This document shows positions 1 to 9,900 of a stretch of DNA of 64,000 nucleotides, one piece after another; within the stretch, counting starts at the first letter, position 1, and every line of letters begins with the position of its first letter. The DNA lies in the NCBI GenBank assembly GCA_004794785.1, contig SJOL01000633.1, forward strand, positions 276,228 to 340,227. The letters are read 5' to 3'. Source of the stretch: Opisthorchis felineus (lineage: Eukaryota > Platyhelminthes > Trematoda > Opisthorchiida > Opisthorchiidae). The position numbers and the translations under genes were made by a program. Under the pieces are notes generated by a model, which was given only the letters and a program-made list of their open reading frames with translations, made no database searches and had not been told where the DNA came from.

Positions 1-1040
1 TTGCTTTGCTTCCCAACATCCTGAAGAACCAAGTTTGCGCACGGAAACTCCATTTTTGTCTGCTTTTCCCCTAGTGAAATCCAGTTTTTCCAGTCTGCCC
101 ACTGATTGATCACAGCCCACACATTGTCGTGTTCTAAACCACACATTTCCGTGAAACTGTCGAATTCTTCATGTAGATCTAATCTCTGATTAGTGCTCAG
201 CATTCTTATTTCGGAAGTGCTTGCTATCTCAATTGAGTTAGATTTTTCCGTCTGCCACAAGTAGTTTTTCCGACAATGAACAGTGATTAGGCAAAAAGCA
301 ATTTAGAATGATCGATTCTCTCTGGGTTTACACGCCATCTGCTGTTTGGTTCCAACTGCTTAAGGGCTCATTTCTGTCCCAGCAAGTCGTTTTTGTCGGT
401 AGATAAGTCTAATCAACCAGCGACCAGAAAAACCCAAGTAAGTGAGGTGGAAAAGTGTATTGACGAGCCTTTGAAAAGTAAAGTCTTTCTAACCAATGAC
501 AGAACTGCATTGGATACACTCAAACAATCCTCGTTTTACAACCATTCTGCACTTCTATAGTATCCAACACAGGAACAGATTCATTTTTCAGCTCCTGGTT
601 TTGTTAGATAGATTGCTCAGATAGATTCAGCCATATTCCAAACAAAACCTTTCGATTTTTCCCAGGCGAACTACACTCCCTTTAAGTTTGTCGGCTCCGT
701 TGTTGGAACTTTTAGAAGGTTGCCCACAGGAACTTTAATGATTAGCTTGAAAACCAGGGCAGGTTCATAGAAGTAATGTCATCTCATCGAAAGGTACCGC
801 AGGGAGAAAGTAACCGTTCAGTAGATGAGATTAAAGTTCCCAAATGTAGGAGTTTGAACCAATAATCTCTCTTTAAATTTTACTGTTGTTTTATCAAGCA
901 CACGAGGTGGATAGTCATGACCTAAAGCGCACTTATCTAGCCCCTTGCTTATAAGTGTTACGCTTGATGTCAGCTGTGGTCAAACTGCATAAAATAGGTC
1001 GAGGAAATATAAGTTTAGTTGTACGTGGTTGCGTGTCTTC
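1..1040. other. no gene seen (presumed junctophilin intron 4)
   Basis: AT-rich sequence with no convincing coding stretch or repeat recognised on either strand. It lies downstream of exon 4, so the missing 3' exons of junctophilin would be expected here or further left. Confidence 0.4.
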
Positions 1041-1044
1041 TAGA

Positions 1045-1445
1045 AATCCCACAACCACCTACAAATAATTCAGAAACTGTCCAGTAGGTTTCAAGCTTCT
1101 GCGGTGCAACCTGACTGGGAGGTTCTGACAGACAGACCAATCGATCACACAACCAGGACAGTTACTGAGTCATCGCTCTAGCCGTCGGGCCAACCAATCA
1201 CATTGCTAAAGCGCGCACAACCTCGCCTGTTCAGACCGGATAATTCGGCTCCGTTCAGCGTGCGTTGGTGGAGCAACGGTAACACGCTCGCCTAGCACGT
1301 CATGTGTCCGAAGTTGAAAGACCGGCACGACCAAGGCTATCCACTGCTGATAAAGGCGAGAACCGACTTCTTCCCCCCTCCCGTGTTTCGGACTCACCAG
1401 AATGATTGCGGCAGAGCGACCGTTCAAACGAGTGATGTGAACGTG
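1045..1445 (+). mobile_element. SINE-2 copy (leader, tRNA-like head, decayed hammerhead body)
   Basis: Matches the SINE-2 copies at 2484-2971 (minus) and 17625-17950. The leader (about 1045-1220) contains AACCTGACTGGGAGGTTCTG and ends in the CCTGTTCAGA block. The tRNA-like head follows (GTGCGTTGGTGGAGCAACGG, then a weakened B box), then the body with CCACTGCTGATAAAGGCGAG, where the hammerhead core seen in the other copies is mutated. It ends near GTGATGTGAACGTGAATAGG. Family membership is by eye from shared blocks in order. Confidence 0.65.
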
Positions 1446-1744
1446 AATAGGAGCTTATTGGTGTCACCCATGGCGAGCAACCAACTCAGGAAAGTCGAAT
1501 GTTGCAAGTGTCAAAAAGGCACATGCCACTGCTCATGTATATTATCTAATATGGGCTACACACTCTCCGCAACAGCAAAAAATTCGAGCGAAACAAGCCA
1601 TAAACAGCTGCACAAGATAAAGGCGCCCAATGTCAAACGGGTTGTTGTACAAACTTTGTATCTCCCTGGGTTCTACATCACTCTCCTTTTATGTGGAGAG
1701 ACGAAATGAGTAACCACTCCAGCTGGCAAGTCTGCTGATATCCC

Positions 1745-2192
1745 TCACTCGGACTGATGAAAAAAGGTCTGTCTGTCGTTATACACTGTGCCTCTGTTGG
1801 TTAAAGCTTGCAGGAGGTGATGAGCTAATTCCGCTGATGTCCTGTCGACAAGGTACTCAGCTGTGTTTACGGAATCGCTGTCTGAAGTGGTGGGCAACCC
1901 ATCTTTGACCTTTTCCCCCAAGGGCATAGGACGTTTGCCGCCTTTCTCTTTCTTCCTACTCTTTACTATGGTTCTCTTTCCTCGCCGTTGTGTGACAGTT
2001 AAGCACAGTATTACTGTCGACGTTGAGCCTGTCTAAGCTAGCGTACACGGCACCGCAAATGGTGTATAAATATCCTATGGCTACAGAATATAGCGCGATT
2101 ACTGATGCCGCAACAAGTGAGACGAAAGGGAATCTCTGGGAGTCATTATCTTGAGGTGCATGCCTTCCCCTCAAACATAAGGGGCGTCTCAA
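1745..2192 (-). other. two overlapping open stretches, possible but unproven exons
   Basis: On the minus strand 2192-1956 is open and contains a hydrophobic run (SLVAASVIALYSVAIGYLYT) that could span a membrane. In another frame about 2030-1745 is open and Lys/Arg-rich, then acidic (GLPTTSDSDSVNTAEYLVDR). They lie where the missing junctophilin 3' exons might be, but the hydrophobic run is followed by about 30 residues, whereas the family anchor is at the extreme C terminus. No convincing splice sites link them to exon 4. Chance ORFs are the default. Confidence 0.15.
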
Positions 2193-2483
2193 GATGGGGT
2201 GGTATAGAAGGGATTTTCGATCCTATAATCATAATTTGTTCGGCCAGTTTGACTAGGCTCTTGGAATTTCCGAATCCGCCATCGCGTCAAGTTGCGTCCC
2301 AGACTAACGTAGGCCCCTTGAGAAATGTTTTGTTGTACCTTCCTGTAGATCCTCTGGAGATCTAGGTATGGACTGCTTTGCAATTTGAAGGGCGAAGGTA
2401 AAGAATCCTGTGGAAATACGGTAAGGAATTTTTCCTTTAAATTCATAACTACGAATGGTCGCTCCACTTGGGCTTTCCTTCAG

Positions 2484-2971
2484 GAACACACACACACATG
2501 ACTCTCGTTTGAACAATCGTCCTCCTGTCCTCGCGCAATCGTCTTGGTGAGTCCACACTGGACTCAAGTTTTGCTCTTATTAGAGCTCATCAGCAGTGCA
2601 TATCCAATGGCCGTGCCGCGGTTTGAACTCCGCACATCTGGCATGCGAGGTGAGCGTGTTACCACTACTCCATCAGCGCACGCTGGACTCATCAGGATTT
2701 TTACATCTGAACAGGTGAACACGTTGGCGCTTGAGTAATGTGGGCGGAACTGACGCCCGACGCCCGACGCCTCGAACGACGACCCAGTAACATACCTTGG
2801 TTGTGTCCATCGATTGACCCGCTAGTCATGACTTCCCAGTCAGGTAGCACCACAGACGCTTGAAAATGCTGGATACAGTTGTTTCAGGTGTTGGTGGTTG
2901 CGGGATTTTGAAGAACACACACTCACATGACTCTCGTCTGAACAATCGTCCTCCTGTCCTCGCGCAATCGT
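2484..2971 (-). mobile_element. SINE-2, one full unit plus partial tandem copy
   Basis: On the minus strand: the body end of one copy (2971-2912), then leader (2911 to about 2700), tRNA-like head (about 2690-2610, with a B-box-like GAGTTCAAACC) and a body with a hammerhead core ending near 2484. The approximately 58-bp block CATGACTCTCGT…CGCGCAATCGTC occurs at both ends (about 2499-2542 and 2928-2971), giving a head-to-tail repeat period of about 428 bp. This tandem arrangement resembles dimeric ribozyme-bearing repeats. The leader also contains a short tandem (CGACGCCCGACGCC, near 2750). Confidence 0.7.
2555..2599 (-). ncRNA. hammerhead ribozyme motif inside SINE-2 (one core mutation)
   Basis: Minus strand: stem I GCACTG pairs with CAGTGT (6 bp, one G-U). 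Core CTGATGA; stem II GCTC/GAGC with loop TAATAA; then AAAA in place of the invariant GAAA (G12 to A); stem III is minimal, A-U and C-G around a TTGA loop; cleavage triplet GTC. All other core residues are present. The single G12 change should abolish or greatly slow cleavage. Confidence 0.65.
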
Positions 2972-3309
2972 CCGGGTGTTTCGCTATTAAATGGGATTTT
3001 TAACTCTGACTACTTAAAAGAAAGCAAGTAACTAAAACAAGGCTCTTTATGATGTACAGTTCTGTTGGAGCATATCCGGTGGGCTGACCACAAAAGAAGC
3101 GTTCAATTCGGATAAGAGCTGTTCTTCCTACAAAACTTCAATAAGGGTGAAAAGAGGAACTTTTCTAGGTGGTCCACATATTTCCTAATATTACAGCTAA
3201 CAGCTTTGGAGTTCTGCAGACTAGAATCACCCTGTTCTAAGACACGCTCTTCTAGGACATAGAACTACGGGGATGATCACTTTGGCGGAATGCACCAATT
3301 TGAATATTA

Positions 3310-3800
3310 GGATGGTGCTAACGCGAGGACTACGCCTACCTGATGAGCCTGAACAAGGTCGGGAGTAGTAATAGGCTGTTGGACAGTGTCCAACAACCAA
3401 AGGTGTTATAACAACGAGCTGCTATCCTCATCCACAACGGGCAGAATAAAACAAAGAGTACCTTAGCGAAATACACTCATTTGCAAACAAATTTGGTTCT
3501 GCGAGAGACTCAACCAGAACCGGTTCAAGCAGAACATGTATCGCGATATCTCGAATATCGTAGCAACTGAAACATGAGGCAGCCTGGTGCAGCACATCAC
3601 AAACGAGAGATTCAGCTGGGTTCCAGGTGAGTCTCCCGCAAAACCAAATTTGTTTGCAATTGAGTGTATTTCGCTAATTTCTGCAGTTTGGGTTCAAGTA
3701 GAACGTGAGATTGACGGAAGCTCGGGGACTGCGCCTACCTGATGAGCCCCAACGTGGGCGAAACCGGTCGTGGGCTGTCGAAGAATTTTCAGCAACCTTA
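3310..3800 (+). repeat. hammerhead-bounded repeat unit (HH unit), copy a
   Basis: Order: a decayed hammerhead (CCTACCTGATGAGCCTG, 3334-3350); an inverted segment (TTAGCGAAATACACTCATTT, about 3463) ; GCGATATCTCGAATATCG (about 3541); AACTGAAACATGAG; ACGAGAGATTCAGCTGGGTT (about 3603); CAAATTTGTTTGCAA…GAGTGTATTTCGCTAATTT (to about 3681); GTTCAAGTAGAACGTGAGAT; then the intact hammerhead at 3732-3776 and the tail TTTTCAGCAACCTTA. The same blocks in the same order recur near 18.0, 30.8 and 41.7 kb. The hammerhead cores at 3338 and 3739 are 401 bp apart; the inverted segment makes this copy longer than the roughly 305 bp unit at 41.7 kb. Confidence 0.75.
3732..3776 (+). ncRNA. hammerhead ribozyme, intact core, type I with minimal stem III
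   Basis: Core CTGATGA at 3739-3745. Stem II GCCC (3746-3749) pairs with GGGC (3756-3759) around CAACGT. GAAA at 3760-3763. Stem III is only ACCGGT (3763-3768), which is self-complementary. Cleavage triplet GTC at 3767-3769. Stem I pairs GCCTAC (3733-3738) with GTGGGC (3770-3775), with one U-G. Every residue of the catalytic core is present. A two-nucleotide stem III loop is strained, so cleavage is expected mainly as a dimer through the ACCGGU palindrome, as known for Penelope-like and satellite hammerheads. Confidence 0.85.
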
Positions 3801-5091
3801 ACAGTATAGTATTACGTCTAAAAAGTACATTTTTTAAACCTTATCTGCCACGGATCCGTAGTTCTTCTTCTGTCATCTCCTTTCTTTCTGACGCCCATTT
3901 CCTTTCCAACAAGTATAGCAATAACTTCAAACCCAATATCTTTCAAAAACGCAGAAAAATATCTATCTGACCTCCGGAAAATCCTGGAATGATCTTGGAA
4001 TATCAGGCTCCAACACAGGAATTCCCCATTAAACAGGTTTTTAAAGTTGATGGTCCGCTGAGTTTTTCAATCTTGCCACAAATATTTTGTAACATGTCGA
4101 GGTCACGTCGACGCGTAGTGACCTAGCACTGCGTGACATAAGGTCCCTTAAATATAGGAGTTCTTTAACGCTCTCAGTGGAATTTTTAAAAACTGAATCT
4201 AGATATCGACGGAATATATTTTTGAATCATAGTATACAACGAAAATGTTTGTGCTCAGTTTGGTGGCTGCCGTGAAAACCTGAAAACGTCTAGCTCCCAT
4301 TTTGAGTGCCAATAGGTTTTTGCCTTGCAACATAGATAAATGGGATAAAGTAGATGAACGAAAATGAGTAAATGAATAAATATCTAATGGTACAAAAGTG
4401 GTATATAAATGTTGCTATGACCCAAGGGGATGAAAGGCCTTTTCCACCAGATAGAGTTAATTACCGAAGTCAATACTTATGCAGGACCCAAGTGGTATTT
4501 GTGCGGCTACCAGTCTACACCCAAGCTAATTTGAGACAAGCGTTCTACAGGCTGACAATACTATCTGCTAATAGTCACACGGATTTGAAAAACTGCCCTC
4601 CAGCCAATCAGCAGAACTCCTCAGTTCAGGAGAAATGGAGCTTCTAGTGAGCAACTTCCAGCTGTTTTAGGCAGTACTGCAGTACAAAGCAATCAGCGAC
4701 TTCGAACAAAAAAGATCGATCGATCTCGAGTGCTGCCGAATCATTCAGAAATTGGACCAATCAAGAGCGAACATATTTGCGCATGCAGTGAATCATGCAA
4801 AGAGCAGCGAACAATTCTGTCTAATAAAAACCAATGGCTTTGTAATAATAAACGGAGTTATCCCTGGGGTGAAACAGGTCGATTGTCCTCTGCTTTGCCC
4901 CATCATTGGAATAAGGCTTTTCAAGCAAGTTAGTGTTGTTATTCTGGGATCTTAGCCTATAGGGAAGTCCACCATGACCTTAGCTACCTGTTTTCACTTT
5001 AGGCGCTCCTTAGTTGAGGAATCTTTGAGTGTTTGATCTTCTTCCTCGTGATCCATTTTAGTTACAGTCGTCTATGTGTGATGTCTTGTCT
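3801..5091. other. no gene seen
   Basis: AT-rich sequence without recognised repeats or exons. Two overlapping short ORFs near 4730-4955 and one at 4372-4647 show no family resemblance. Confidence 0.4.
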
Positions 5092-5275
5092 GGGGCGAGA
5101 TGGCTCAAGTGGTTGAGCGCGAATTTACTGACCGGAAGGTCCATGGTTCGAACCCGACCACTGCCTCTCGACCTCCCCTGTATAGGCTTGGGCAACCTGG
5201 CAGTATCCCAGGCCTCGTGCTTCCTTCGGGTGGCATGGCAGCTAAGCGCCGGAAGGGTGTTACAGCTGGACGATT
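5092..5275 (+). mobile_element. SINE-1 (tRNA-derived, pol III A and B boxes)
   Basis: The head is tRNA-like: A box TGGCTCAAGTGG (5101-5112) and B box GGTTCGAACCC (5145-5155), spaced as in a tRNA. The body contains GGCTTGGGCAACCTGGCAGT and TGCTTCCTTCGGGTGGCATG and ends in GTTACAGCTGGACGATTTTT, a T-run that may stop pol III. Its spurious translation (…[15 protein letters not shown]…) is a sequence I associate with liver-fluke gene models. Other copies are at 40310-40500, 53070-53252, 59812-59997 and 61205-61312. Confidence 0.85.
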
Positions 5276-5904
5276 TTTTTTCTATTCATGTTCCTATTTC
5301 GTTACCAATGACAACGAAAACCTTGCGAATCTTTAGTTAAGCACTCTCGCTTTTGATCACATTGGAACCGTGTTCGTAATGGTCCTTGGGAGTGACCTGT
5401 TGTGAATGGATGAGGTAACTTCTAGATCAACCAACGTAACAAAAGACCTTGGAGCAGATGAGCTATGAACTTTCCGAAACTTATTTCTGCATGCTGATGC
5501 AAATAAACCCACTCAAGTGGTTTTGGAAAAACGGCATTGTCACTAGAGGTTACGTATACAGCCTTCAATTGTTTGTAGTAAGACGATCATATTCGATTAA
5601 CGGTATTTCGTTTTCATGTTGGTCGGATAACTGATAACCTTTGACGTCCATTCTTCTGCCACTGCAGTGCGCTAACTTTCGCTGTGATAGCTGACAGCTG
5701 TGTTAATTTGCACGGGCAGCTGGAACAACCATCCATTCACAGTTTTGTAAGTTTATTGGATCCTGCGTCAAAGCAGCACACTGTTCTCATGGCGGACGGG
5801 CTGCAACTTTGACTCTCAGGTTAAAAAAACACTGACATGTAGTGTGCAGATTCCAGGAAACGTGGTTCGAATGTTGGATACCAGATAGCGACCAAAGGAC
5901 GGTA
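5276..5904. other. no gene seen
   Basis: Unique-looking sequence between SINE-1 and the triplet repeat. A 61-codon ORF at 5449-5634 has no recognisable features. Confidence 0.35.
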
Positions 5905-6262
5905 TACTAAGAGGGTGATGACGATAATCATGGCCTTGGTTGTGGTGGTGGTCATCGTCATCGTCGTTGTCTTGGTGGTTGCGGTGATGGTGTTGGTCGT
6001 GGCGATCGTATTCGTGGTAATGGTCGTGGTGGTGACGATCGTGGTGATGGTGGTCGTGGTGGTGCCCGTGGTCGTTGTCTTGGTGATGATGGAGATTGTG
6101 GTGGTGACGGTGGTGCTGATGTTGTTATTGTTGGTGGTGGTGATGATGGTGATGACGCTAGTGGTCGTCGTGGTGGCGGTGGTGGTCGTGGTCGTGATGG
6201 TGGCGACGGTGATGCTGCTGGTGGTGGTGGTGTTTGTGGTGGCGGTAGTTTTATCATCAACA
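5905..6262. repeat. imperfect GTG/GTC triplet microsatellite (about 360 bp)
   Basis: Purely repetitive (GGT/GTC/GTG/GAT)n mixture, with strong strand asymmetry (almost no C on parts of the plus strand). It produces long artificial ORFs on both strands (Val-rich plus, Thr-rich or Pro-rich minus), which should not be taken as genes. It lies about 600 bp downstream of junctophilin exon 4, inside the presumed intron. Confidence 0.9.
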
Positions 6263-6872
6263 TTCGACCAAACGTAAAAAGCCACGCTGATGCATTACGA
6301 TGCTAATAGCGCACGATTAGTGAGCTTTACCTTCATGTGATATGGCTTAGGGACTGTGGTATACGGTGAGTGGTGAGATATTCGTGAATATCACAAAAAC
6401 GGAGGAATAACCGGTATTACTAAATGAAGTGGTTCTGTTCTTTTTTCAAAACACATTCCAATGGATCCGTTGAAGGTGTGAACTCGAGTTTTATACAAGT
6501 TGAACTGGTTGCAAAATACCTTCATGCGATCTAGCAAGATCAAAAAGGTTAATAAAGATACGCAAGCAGCTCAAATCATACGGGGTGCAAGGAATGTCAC
6601 AGGCTCTGTTTATAGTATTTCTCAGTCTTTTACACTGGTTGCCTTTGACGTGTGAAGCTTATTGGTACCCTACGGAACGATGGGTATTACGATCCCTCTG
6701 GGATTGACTTTTCTACCTTAGTGATACCTCAGACAACCGAGAAGAACGCCATCAAGTTTTTCTTCTTCAAACCTTTGTTTCAAGATTTCACTGCAAACCA
6801 TCATAGTTATGCCACCAAGTGATTTCCACTTTGTGTCTAGTTGAACAATATTTATGCAAATTGTTAACTCAC

Positions 6873-6991
6873 CTGGCTGCTCGAAGTCTGGATACATTTC
6901 TTTTACCAATTCTCTTGTTTCAAGAGAATAATCTCGAGCCAGTTCTGCCGCCTTTTTCGACAGTTCCACTATCATATGCACGTTTTCCAGG
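6873..6991 (-). CDS. junctophilin coding exon 4 (conserved helix)
   Basis: A small 119-nt exon for residues 456-495. Acceptor tttaaattcag precedes 6991; the first base completes an Asn codon and the reading continues LENVHMIVELSKKAAELARD, then YSLETRELVKEMYPDFEQPG. The ARELSPDFYQPG block after the helix in vertebrate junctophilins aligns with LVKEMYPDFEQPG. The donor is GTGAGT (67-72 of the 6800s), leaving phase 1. No later exon was recognised between here and position 1. Confidence 0.85.
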
Positions 6992-9900
6992 CTGAATTTA
7001 AAGAGGGAATGAAATCACGACAAGGTGTGCTACACAGGTGTTCTGTAAGTTTTTATTACTAAGGTACATGGATGTTGAAAGATGATAAGGGTTCAGGCAT
7101 TTCATAGAAGTCCGGTCGATGATGATGGGTGTTCACCAAACGCCGATCAGACAGCCTGAATCAATGTCAAAAGTGTCCACGAGACCCCTTGTAACTTTTG
7201 TACTCGCTTGTTCGCAATAAAGTTGTTATGTCCCTTGTTGGCGAGTGTTTTTCCGACACTAAGGCACTGGAGCGGGGACAGCAGTTAGCTACAACAAAGT
7301 TTAAACTGACTTATTTCATGGGGTGATGCAGAGCGTGCGGCGGCAGCAACGCGTCATGAGGAGACAGCATGACCAACTGACAACTGTACGCATTGGCTTC
7401 AACACATGTCAACCAATTGTCGGGCGCTTCGACGTACAATCGAGGGCGACCGCAGACCAGTCACCAATCAAAAATGAACTTAAGCCAATGGGAACACACC
7501 AAATAAAAAGCGACCGATTGCGAGAAGCCAACGCGTCCCAACCAATCACATGTGACCTATCAAGACTGAGTTACCGGGATTACCTGTATGGTAATAAAAC
7601 CCAACGTTTTCCCCTAATAATCAATATTTATGGTAGTGTGACGAGGTTTGATAGTTTTCATTTGAGATTTCGTCCCACAAGTGAAGCCAGTCTATGCTGA
7701 GTTGCCGAAAAACACTGTGTAGCTATTTCAGCCGTGCACACTTCACGAGACTCCACGGGATTTTGAACCTGCGACATCTCCGCTAGTAGTTTGAACACTC
7801 AATCATTCGGCCACGAGCGGCTGATCACCGGAGTTATTAACTCGCAGTTAGACGGGATATAGCGTCACTCATCCTCCAATCGTGAAAACCGCATCACGCG
7901 GTCACGTATTACCTGGCTTTTCGAGGGAAGTTGCACTGACCTTGTGAAGTTAGTATTTCTCTGAGCTACTTATAGACTGATTGAGGTGCTAATTAATCAC
8001 AGAGCTGGTAGGCCGCCCGTGGCCGAACGTTTAATTGTTCAAACTGCTAGCCGAGAGGTAGCGGGTTCGAAACTTTCTGGAGTTTTGTGAGAACGCAGTG
8101 CTGATGATTCCAAACAAGAATGAAACAGCTGTAGAGTGCTTCTAGGCTATCCACTCACAGAACCAAATATCTTTTCGAAAACCGAGATTCCCCTGGAGCG
8201 AACTGAAGTCTTTTGCCTGACTGAATTCCAAGGTCATAACAAGACTGAGTACAGGTGGAAGGTGAGTTCATCTAGCAATGGAGTTGCACTGTTCCTAACA
8301 GCTCCTCTTATATGAGAAACTCGATAAGACCATAACAACCATGCATTTTACGTTCCTTGAATGTCAGTATCGAGTGAGCTATTGCAGTTTGAACTTTGTT
8401 CTATTCAGTTGAACAGGTGAATAGGAATTCGTAGACAAAAGTCTCGTGTTCGTAATGGGGTAACAAGTGATGAAACCTCTGAAGCTTCGTACCTCCTAGG
8501 CTGGTGCAGAATCACGTGTGAACCACAGTCATGGGTTTGAACAAATAAACAGTAAAAAATAGGTGGGCCAATCGGATAGGAAATTTACAATGGGGTGGCA
8601 TTCAATGCCATCCGAATCGAGCAAAGTATTGCATTCAGTGCACCCTAGGGGGGAGGAGAGTAAATCTGTGTAGAACATCTGTATGACACATGGAATTGTT
8701 TGAATGGCAAAGTAGACAATTCTTGGAAAGTCCACGTGGGTTTACGACGAACTCACAGTCAAAAAGGTCACATATTTAGGTACAGCTCTCCGAACCAGAG
8801 AACGATTCTAATTGATCCTACTGTCTTTCCGCCCTAAAAAAGAACTACTGTACTTTAGATTTAGAATGACGATAACTAAGCCAGTGTGATGACTACTGAT
8901 TTTTCCGTGTTGAGATACCATACAAGAGCAAAAGACACCTTCCGTCCTACGGGGATTAACTTTCAAAGATCTGCGCAACTAATGTCTCGTTAAGTTTTAG
9001 TTTCGATGGTAAAATAACGCAAGAATTATTGTCGAACGAAATCTGTACCTGAAGGTGAAAAGACTGGCTTTTAAACACTGATCATAACATGATCACCCAT
9101 TCTTCTTTCATTAAACCATGGAAGCTGTCGGATGAGGTTACCGAACTGGTTCTAAAGTAAACGTCACTCAGAGTGATCAATAGGCACTGCGGCTTTGGGT
9201 TCGCCATCATTTTTGATGTTACTGCCTGTCAAAGAATTCTATATCCGCGGAGCAAGAGGATAATCTAGGTGTATCAAACATACACGCATGCTTAATGGTG
9301 TCGATTCCCGCCATACTTCATAAGCCCCCTCCCGTCAAGGGGAGTTCAGTACGGGTTTTAGATCGAACCTTTGGTCTTCACAGACTCCCTTATAACAGCA
9401 CAGTGTTCAGTACGAAGTATGAGCTCTTTTTCAAACCGATTTCCGGTGCTTTGTCACCAAAATTTCCGCTGATATGGACCGGTTTTTCCAGATCCAACTA
9501 CTTTTGTAATCTCAGTAATAGAGATCCTTAACTTTCATAACAAAATGTATCCCATGATCGATTGGTAAATTGCAAAAATGGGGATTTGTACAGATTGGAG
9601 TACTGATTGACAACGCTCGAAACAATAAGATTTCTTGGTCCAAAAACGAGACCAATCACAAGTTTATTCGGTCTAATATTGGCAAACCAGTTTTTAGAAT
9701 AAGCATCAAATGCCTCCCATCCAGGCCGTTGCAAGGAGGATCCTTACAAGGGAAGCAGTTTCCGTGGTTGGCTAAACCCGCGTGAACTTTGTCCTAATTA
9801 CATTACTGGATTTTCTGTATCATCTCAGTCTTTTGAACCATCCGTTCGTTTGCCTAGGTCGAATCGGTCACAGACTGGATACAAGACTGCGCACCCCTCG

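Noticed and set aside
5092..5170. Functional tRNA gene at the A/B box pair (also at 59.82, 53.25, 17.71, 8.02 and 61.68 kb)
   Set aside because: The heads have tRNA-like promoter boxes but no clean acceptor stem or anticodon arm, and they continue into repeated bodies; they are SINE heads.
5092..5340. The …[14 protein letters not shown]… reading as a protein gene
   Set aside because: It is the spurious translation of SINE-1, repeated in other copies with frameshifts.
5821..6285. Thr-rich, Val-rich and Pro-rich ORFs of 100-154 codons
   Set aside because: They are translations of the triplet microsatellite in three frames.
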